From NCBI GenBank assembly GCA_928212115.1, contig CAKMRJ010003334.1, positions 19,808,038-19,872,037 of the forward strand: DNA of 64,000 nt. The letters are read 5' to 3'. Shown piece after piece: positions 56,690 to 64,000 of the stretch. The position numbers and the translations under genes were made by a program. Positions within the stretch are counted from its first letter, which is position 1, and every line of letters starts with the position of its first letter. A model generated the notes under the pieces. It had not been told where the DNA came from, searched no databases, and was given only the letters and a program-made list of their open reading frames with translations. This DNA comes from Lactuca virosa (lineage: Eukaryota > Streptophyta > Magnoliopsida > Asterales > Asteraceae).

Positions 56690-56890
56690 AGTTTTGGATT
56701 CGGCCACCCTAGTCTTAGCATCGGTGTTCCGTCCCCTGGTTGTGACCCCTTAATTAGAGGTCATCCTCTTATTTCATGTTTGCAGACCTGGGTTCGAGTC
56801 CTCCTTTTATCTGAATACCTGATCAAGGTTAGTTTTCTTTTATCCGCATGTTGCTAGTTATCAATAAAAATCGACGTCGTTCAAGAAAAA
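56690..56890 (+). mobile_element. Possible tRNA-derived SINE
   Basis: GGTTCGAGTCC at 56791-56801 is a perfect polymerase III B-box sequence. A convincing A box is not seen at the usual distance. The 3' part has CGACGTCGTTCAAGAAAAA and an A-rich end. Boundaries are estimates. Confidence 0.4.
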
Positions 56891-57021
56891 TCAAATCATC
56901 ATAAACCAGAATCGCTTTTAATTTGTATGAAAACATGTAACAAGTAAATGTAACAAATTAATAATACAATATCCAAATGAGAAATATTGAAAACACTATT
57001 TTTGGAAAAAAGTTAAGAGAA

Positions 57022-58178
57022 TTAATGAGCAGAAGATGGTAACGTAATGTTCTTCAAGAAATGAGCAAACAGTGTAAGAGCAAGCCTTGGGCGATCCATG
57101 GGAACTTCATGACCTGCCCCCTTCACTGTCAAATATGTCATCCCCTTGTATACTTGGCTCCATCCGCCAACCTATAATTACACCACACTTATAAGTATAT
57201 ATTTGCCCCCTCTAGAACAAAAATGAGAGAATAATCTAAGAATGGATAGACAAAATAAAAACACTCATCCGTTATTCACTTATATGTATGTCGTAAAGGA
57301 ACTGTTTAAAAAAATACAATATAAAGGAGAGTAATGCAAGGAGAGTAATGCAAACACTCATCCGTTATTCACTTATATGTATGATCTTTTGTTCTAGATG
57401 TCCAAATCCAAGAAGGGCATCCACATCCACAAGGGTTTTCATCATCAAATATCTTCTTTGTAGATCTTGAGTTGGACATCAAGGATTGAGAGGAAGAATA
57501 AGAAGTAGCTATTACAAGAGATCGAAGACAGACGTTGCTCGTTTTTCTCTTCTCCAAACCCTAAATTGATATATAAAGGGCAATTCTAATCTGTTTATTC
57601 CATGTCATTAAATATAATGTTATGTCATTTGTCAACTAATTTTATACCTAATGAATTTGGTTACATCTAATGAGAATTAAACAAAAGCGTAACTTCGTTG
57701 GGTTTTTTTAACAAAAAAACATGATTGGAGTTTTTTGAACGGTTTCGAAAGTTCGTTGGTCGTAGAAGTCATTTTTCGATATTTAATTACACGTCATAAG
57801 CCATGTCATTCGTTGACTTTCATTAGTCGGTTGACCCTAAATGAGAAGTGTAAGTTAGTTGGGCTTTTTTGGACAAAAAGTTAATTCGTTGGGTTTTTCT
57901 TGAACAGATAAAATATAATTGAGGTTTTTTGAACGGTTTGAAAACTTGGTTGGGCTTACAAGCCATTTTCCCAGATACATATGCATCAAGATCGTTTTAA
58001 TCTTGTTAAAGAGAAAAGAAAATGATTGTACTTTTAAATACATTCTCTATTCAAAATAATGTTATAAACTTGTATTATGCATACACCGATATAAGTAAAT
58101 GCCGTATATATAATATCACTACACCTAAATTATTTTCATTAAAACACATACAAAATATATAAAATGCATGTCTCTTAT

Positions 58179-58256
<78 letters not shown>

Positions 58257-60373
58257 TTTGCATTAGAACATGTGCGCTTACCTTTTCCTTGTCATACCAG
58301 GCATGCCACTCAATTAGGGTTTCCAGTTTCAAAGCTTTGATGGAGTAACGGGTACCCGTCAATGGCAGAACAGCATCTGTGTCACCGCTGTTTTCATTTT
58401 TTCCATTTAATGTTACAAAGAATTAGGTCAAATTTAAAGACTTGTATACAGTTCCTAATTTTAACTGTTGATTTCTTTACTACAATTTTGTTCATTGAAA
58501 ACAAAAGAGAAGGTAAATTACCTAAATACCCATATCCGAATACCGGCCTTGATGAGTTCCTTGAAAATTGGAAGCATTGTCGTGGGCGAATCCGTCCAAC
58601 TTCCTCTAACGATGTCACTGTATGTTATTGATCAAAAGAGACCAATTCACAATTAACAATTTCACATTACAAATAAATTATATACTAGATTAATTAATGC
58701 ATGTGTATGTTCATCATTTATTTGGTTTGAACGTTACCTGCACGTGATCCAAGAATAGGGCAATCGTGTAACATTAGCATGAAGAGCCTTTTGCACATCG
58801 GGGCGATTCATGTACACTTTTGTGTACTTTATGAGGCAATTATTGTTCCCTCTAAACATCCATGGCTGAAACCGAAATAAGAAAGCTTAAAATAATTAGT
58901 ATATGCATGCATGAATTCAGAAATGAGAAGATAATAAATACGTAAACTGTATTGTAAGAAAGAGTATATATATCACCAGAGGTAGCTTGGTGCCCAAATC
59001 ATCACAAGGATCGTCATAAATGCCATAAAAGTTAATGTCACCGAATTCAGAGTAAGCTCGTAGCAAATATTTGTAGCAATCTCCACTTGGGAACAAGAAA
59101 GAGTCGTATGGACACGATTCGTTTAATATTTGATACGTCGTATCTGATATTAACCCGTGGTTCCACCAGAACTCAAATGTACCGATGTTGTCATAGTAAT
59201 CATCAAGCAATGGGTTTCCCAGCTGATAAAAAAAAGTTAATTAATTTAAATTCTAAAATGGTTCTTTTAATTACTCTTTATAATTAAGCCATGCATGCAT
59301 GGAGTGATTAGCACGTATCAATTAAAGATGATGATGATTTGCATACCAAGAAACCTTTGAAGTTGATTTCTGGATTCTTGACGCCTTTATTCAATCTGAC
59401 GATAATTTGAGATAGTTGGGGAACGTAGTGACCTGAAATTAAATACTTATCGAGATCAACGACAGCTATATATGGAATTCCGACTGCTTTCATGTGTAGG
59501 GTTAATTAAGTCTTTAATTAGAGATTTAACGATGGATTATGATTGGTTTCTTTTAGTCGACAAGATCGAACAAACCTGCATAACTTTCCCCGGCGATGTA
59601 AAATGGCCTATGCTTATATTGAGGAAATCTCAGAAACCAATTAACAAGAAATGCATGGGCATCTTTCGCTGCAACATTTCGAAATTCACAAGAATGTTAA
59701 TCCAAGAATAATTAATCATAAACCACATCCATTAATATCTCATCAGATTATTCGAAAAATCTAGAAAAAAAAAAATTTAACCTGTTCTCTCATCACCGGT
59801 GATTTGATCAAAGGAAGTATTCGTATATGAAAAACCAACTCCAGCAGGTGAATCAATGAAAAGCAAATTGGCCTCTGCATGCATTAATTTAACCACGATA
59901 AGTTAATTACACGTATATCGAATGGGAATCAATGAACGTTAGAAAGTACTACACTTGCCTTTGTTCCAAGCATATGGACTTATGGAGAGAGTTTTACCAT
60001 CGGGGCCCACACGAAAGGGTCCCACTTCCTCAAACGCCCCATAAGCTATGGAGGAGCACCCTGGCCCACCATTCAACCAGAGTACAAGAGGTTTTGACGA
60101 TGCAGGGCCATTACTGGACGGAACTTCGATCAACCAGTAGAAAAGAGCTCGTCCCTGTTTCTTATCAACGGTAATGTAGCCGGAATACTGGTTAAAGTTG
60201 ACACCAGGTGGTTGTCCGGGCAACTTGAGAATCTTGTCGTTGTATCTTTGGTAGCGGTGTTGACGGGCGGCAGCAGTGGGTGTAGCGGAGGTGGCTGGCC
60301 GGAGAAAGGTGGTGATGAAGGCCAACACTAAGATGATGATGAGGGAAGAAGATGAGTGCTGGCCTTTCATCAC
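57022..60373 (-). CDS. Serine carboxypeptidase-like protein (group II type), nine exons
   Basis: Exons: 60373-59959, 59874-59782, 59668-59576, 59432-59347, 59222-58977, 58865-58738, 58617-58522, 58387-58282, 57171-57022; 1413 bases, 470 residues, frame kept throughout. It is a secreted or vacuolar serine peptidase of family S10 that trims C-terminal residues. Signal peptide about residues 1-30 (SLIIILVLAFITTFL). Oxyanion motif NGGPGCSS (101-108), catalytic Ser198 in AGESYAG, catalytic Asp in SGDTD (386-390), His442 in GAGHEVP. GESYAG and the NPLLDDYYD and SDTTYQILN segments fit peptidase group II rather than acyltransferase-type members. Introns end GT-AG except intron 1, which has a GC donor (AAG/GCAAGT). 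A second Met follows at codon 2. Length is normal, so the gene appears functional. A TATA-like ATATAATAA lies about 50 bases upstream of the ATG on the minus strand. Confidence 0.93.
57259..57383 (+). repeat. 32-base direct repeat pair
   Basis: AAACACTCATCCGTTATTCA... at 57259-57290 recurs exactly at 57352-57383, 93 bases on. Another short pair, GGAGAGTAATGCAA, lies between. Confidence 0.9.
57369..57557 (-). pseudogene. Possible GRF-type zinc-finger gene fragment in intron 8
   Basis: A 62-codon minus-strand ORF ends with CGCGCPSWIWTSRTKDH, resembling the first half of a GRF zinc finger (C-x-C-G-x-P...T-S-x-T). Residues before it are Ser-rich (SYSSSQSLMSNSRS). A TATA-like TTTATATATCAA lies just upstream (about 57570-57582) and a GGGTTTGG leader between. 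The second half of the finger is absent, and the ORF runs into the direct repeat. Could be a captured 5' gene end or chance. Confidence 0.35.
58184..58254. repeat. (AT)n microsatellite in intron 8
   Basis: About 35 AT units, close to exon 8. Confidence 0.97.
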
Positions 60374-62384
60374 TGCTGAAAAGCCTCGAGTTTTGCATGT
60401 GTTTGGGATTTGTGAAATTATTATATGTTGATTGAATTACTAGAATTAGAGTATAGTCTAAGAAACAATCCGAGATTGGTTTAATTAAATATAGCCATTT
60501 GATTTTTTTTATTTAATAAAAATAATCTTTCCCTATTTTTAAAAAGATGTAAAAAGTCGTATGAATTAAAATTGGAGATGTTAATATTTTTTTATCTCTT
60601 TAATTTTGTGTTTTTCATAGTAGTAGTTTTTGTACCAACAATTTTATTGAGAATATATTTGTTAATTAAACAATATACTAATATACCATCTAGTATGAAT
60701 TTTCTAAATTTTATGTATTATTTATATATAAGTAACTTGTTTGATGATCATATGTGAAAGTTAGAATGATTAAAATACATGACTACATATTGAAGCAGAT
60801 ACCATCTTTCCTTTTCCAAATAATCATTATATGTTATATCTTTTATCGACTGAAAAATGTATTCAGTAAATTTAATAAAATTTAACCCTGTAAAGAAAAA
60901 TAAAGGTCAAATTCCATACAAATTCATTGCACTTTGGTTTTCTTTTTAGAGATAAAATAAAAATAAAAAAATAAAAAAAAAATCTGATATACAATTAAGA
61001 GTTTTGTTCTCAAAAAAATCAATACATGAAACTATGAATTCCATAAAACTATTATATTTTAGAATTTTTTTTTTCGATTTAAACACTAAAACCGTCAAAA
61101 TTTTATTTAAAAAAAAAACTTCATTGAGCAAAAAAAATCTTATTCGGAATTTTTTTTTAATCTCAGTATTCATGAGGCAAAACAAAATTTTATGAAATTT
61201 GTCTAAAAATAATAATAATAATACATTAGAATATTATAGAAAATGGATCTCGAGAAAAAGAAGATGAACACTAGACCCAGCTCAGGATCCCACCTTCTTT
61301 GACCATATACTTTTTTAAGTGTGAACAAATAAATATTATATGTAGTAATTAATTAATTTGTAAGCTCAAAATTTTAAACTTGTAGTAATCGTATTATATA
61401 TATAGTGATAACATTTATTCTTCTTGTATTCATAAATTATATTAGTTAAGTTAAATTTTATATATACTGTTTTGATATTCCAAGACAAAATAGCATAAAA
61501 CTACTTCGGTTCATCCGGTTTATTGATTACTATTATCCTTTTGTCAATTACTTTTAAATCATGTCTAGTGAAACCTGTTATATTTATTAATATTTACGGT
61601 TTTTATCATGCTAATCACTAAAAATTTAACATTCATGCTAATTCATAATGTTTTATTAGCTCATGAATGAAACATTTTATTGGGATCTTGAGATACTATA
61701 TATTAACACTATGCATGCTTAACTTGTTCGATCCAGATTCAAAGAAAACAAGTAGAGTTCGAGCTCTAAACTTTGAACTCAAATAAATTCATAGAAAGTA
61801 TAAATTCAGTTACACAAAAACTAGACATGATGTCAAAGAACTTTTGTATTTTCTCAATTACACGATTAAATGCAAGTTTATCAGTTACATTACTATAATA
61901 CTTTACAAATTATACAAATCCTATCATTTCGTCATATTTTAATCAATGAAATCAAGAATAAGGATAATTTAATAGAGAAAATAATGCGCATTAATTTCAA
62001 CATTTATTGAGTTTTTATGTTAGCTAATAATTTGATCAGAATTTGATTAAATGATATATACTTAATATGAGCAGGACACAATTACTATATAAACTAATAA
62101 ATATTTTTGTATGAGTGTATAAACGAGAAGCACAATAAAATTTGATAACGTGTTTATTATCTGGAATGAAGTGTAATCGTTGTAAGAAATGTATTTTCTA
62201 CTTTTTGTTAAAAGGAATTTTATTTGTTCACACTTCACGCCCTTATTTATTTTTTGGCTACCAACGAATTTATTTGGAAGTCACACGCCCAAAAATATAA
62301 GTAGCCCATGTGATCTTAGTCTTAGACCTTAGTTAATTCACCAAACAAATAAAAGTCATGTAAACCACTAAAGACTAAACCCAG
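60374..62384. other. AT-rich sequence upstream of the carboxypeptidase gene
   Basis: Presumed promoter and intergenic DNA. No gene, LTR or structured repeat recognised; many A/T homopolymers. Confidence 0.5.
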
Positions 62385-62390
62385 TCTCAT

Positions 62391-62460
<70 letters not shown>

Positions 62461-62997
62461 GTTGTGGAAGAAAGGAATAGTAAACTTGGGATACTTTGTC
62501 CAGGTTTGGTCCCTTGATTTACATATCCGGTTCCTGTACTTCTTTAATTAATTTATTCATGTCCTTTTGTTTGTGTTCCATTCAACTTCCCATTTTTTGG
62601 CAGAATTGGTCCCTGTATTATTGTTGGAAGTTAGAAATACTAAATTTGGATGTTTTTTGGCAACTTTGGTCATTATTCTTTACCCATTTTGACACTTTTG
62701 GTCTTTGCAATCAATATTTTTACATTTTTTTGGAACCTTTTAATATTTAAAGTTTGGCCACAAAACTTTACCGGTTTGACAACTTTGATCCCTTTTCTAA
62801 AAAGTTGATAATTCCTACCCCTTTAATTCTTTAGCCATTTTCACACTTCTGGTCCTTGCAGTCAAAACTTTTACATTTTTTGTCCGGGGCAAAGCCCGGA
62901 CTTTTCATCCTTGCACTTTCTATGTCTGTCATATTTATCAATTCGGAAACAACATTGAAAGCTTCTGGCCCCCGCGTAGCGGGGGTAACCTTTCTAG
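62385..62997 (+). mobile_element. Possible non-autonomous Helitron
   Basis: Right end is clear: stem CCCCCGC (62969-62975), loop GTA, GCGGGGG (62979-62985), then TAACCTTT and CTAG (62994-62997) followed by T. A TC at 62385-62388 just before a long (AT)n could be the left end, but the base before it is G rather than A, so it is uncertain. The interior repeats TTTGGTCC/GGTCCTTG phrases. No Rep/helicase. Confidence 0.5.
62394..62457. repeat. (AT)n microsatellite
   Basis: About 31 AT units. Confidence 0.97.
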
Positions 62998-64000
62998 TTC
63001 ATATAAATTAGGGTGCCCTATAAGTTATAACGGTTTAATTATATTTGAAGTATTAACCATTTTAAGTTTGAATTCCGTGTATGTTATTAATATTTTTGAA
63101 TATGCATTTGTAAAATGACTTCAAATTCATATAATTCATTTCAAAAAAAAAATGTTTTCATCAATCTTTAAATCAACTTAAATTAAAAAATTAAAAAATA
63201 ATAATAATAATAATAATATTAATAATAATAAAGAATACCGCATATCATAGTTGAAGAAATATAAGATATATGGAATTTTAGGGTAAATTTTGCTTGAATT
63301 TAAAGATAAATAGTGCCATTTGACCCGCCCTAATTATGGGGCTAGACTTTGCACACTACATTAATTAATATTGGAGTAGGTTCTAAAATCTGTTTATCTA
63401 TTATATAAGATAAGATTAAGAATAATACAAAGGTGCCTAGTTTAAGCTAAAGTAAAGTATAAATATAAGTCAATGTTTAGGGACAAAAATATTTTCAAAG
63501 ATGCCTTAACTAATCCAGCATGTCTATTTTCAATTTTGAATTCCCATGTTGCATGCAAGGCACGTATATTTCACTAATTTAAGAAAAAAAAACATCATAA
63601 ATGGTCCCTATAGTTTGCTCCGATTTAAAGTTTATTTCTCATGGTTTAAAATTTTCATAGATGGTGTTTGTGTTTTCAAAACTTTTGACGATTGGTCTTT
63701 TTTACTAACTTCGTCAGCTTTTGTCCGTTAACTGAATGGTCTTTTAAACTGATGATTTTTTTTTTTTCTTTTTTTGAAGAAAAAATGAAATTAGGGTCCT
63801 ACAAAATGAAAAAGCCAAACACTAATTTAACACCTCACCACCTCCATTCCCTTCTTCTTCCCCACACTGTCTTCTTCCCCGATCCTTACCCCGTCTCACC
63901 ACCGACAACAACCAGGTCGGAAAAAGCATGCCGCCATCAATTATAGAGGCATTCACAATAAAAAAAAAACACAATTAACAGAATGAAATCAAAGAATCGT
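62998..64000. other. AT-rich end of window
   Basis: Contains an (ATA)n run near 63200-63230 and a dispersed-repeat-like stretch (ATGGTCCCTATAGTTTGC near 63600, GGTCTTTT... to 63750). A Pro/His/Thr-rich ORF (63692-63946) has no motif that I recognise. No gene supported. Confidence 0.45.

Larger units (their letters stand above)
57172..58281 (-). other. Intron 8 of the carboxypeptidase gene (1110 bases)
   Basis: By far the longest intron; others are about 82-140 bases, except none over 250. Holds a 32-base direct repeat (57259-57290 and 57352-57383), a small zinc-finger-like ORF, repeated GTTGGG...TTTTTTGAACGG phrases (57690-57960) and a long (AT)n. Confidence 0.85.

Noticed and set aside
63692..63946. 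84-codon ORF at the window end
   Set aside because: Low-complexity Pro/His/Thr composition and a T-run start; no motif.

Overview
The window is plant nuclear DNA: about 57 kb of nested LTR retrotransposons followed by one intact host gene. LTRs packed with ACTCGNCGAGT or TTTACGGCCGTAAA palindromes, chromodomain-bearing Ty3/gypsy elements with an initiator-Met primer site, and general composition suggest an Asteraceae genome, probably Lactuca (inference, not proven by the sequence).

Layout. Positions 1-9078 and 9283-18278 are two near-identical copies (A, B) of one minus-strand Ty3/gypsy element of probable Tekay/Del type. They are separated by 191 bases of flank and a 13-base N gap, and look like one locus assembled twice. 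18279-23189 is element C, a minus-strand element of a second Tekay-like subfamily into whose reverse transcriptase A/B inserted. 23190-31399 is the right part of a plus-strand element H with a very long 3' LTR, itself carrying a 1.6 kb solo LTR (26032-27607, target duplication AATAT). 31410-43498 is a solo LTR E (duplication GCTGG) split by the complete plus-strand element D (32451-41831, duplication GGTGG). 44718-54698 is a complete minus-strand element G (duplication AGCTC), split by a 778-base Copia-like solo LTR (48558-49335, duplication GTAGG). H, E and G all sit in one decayed plus-strand Tat-type element F, whose fragments are at 31400-31409, 43499-44717 and 54699-about 54948. The nest is F containing H (containing C, containing A/B), E (containing D) and G (containing the Copia-like LTR).

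To the right, 54950-56440 is a minus-strand L1-type LINE relic carrying a 593-base hAT-like non-autonomous element with a perfect 8-base duplication. A SINE-like sequence follows at about 56690-56890. A nine-exon serine carboxypeptidase-like gene lies at 57022-60373 (minus strand; 470 residues, all catalytic motifs present, first intron with a GC donor). 60374-64000 is AT-rich upstream sequence with microsatellites and a Helitron-like 3' end at 62994-62997.

Most unusual observations: (1) in C and D the gag and protease regions are separated by a short GT-AG intron-like insert at exactly the same codon; in D it is 67 bases, so removing it exactly restores the frame between gag and an otherwise frameshift-free pol; (2) A/B carry an extra coiled-coil ORF of 207 codons between the primer binding site and gag; (3) A and B break in complementary places, which points to a false duplication rather than two insertions.
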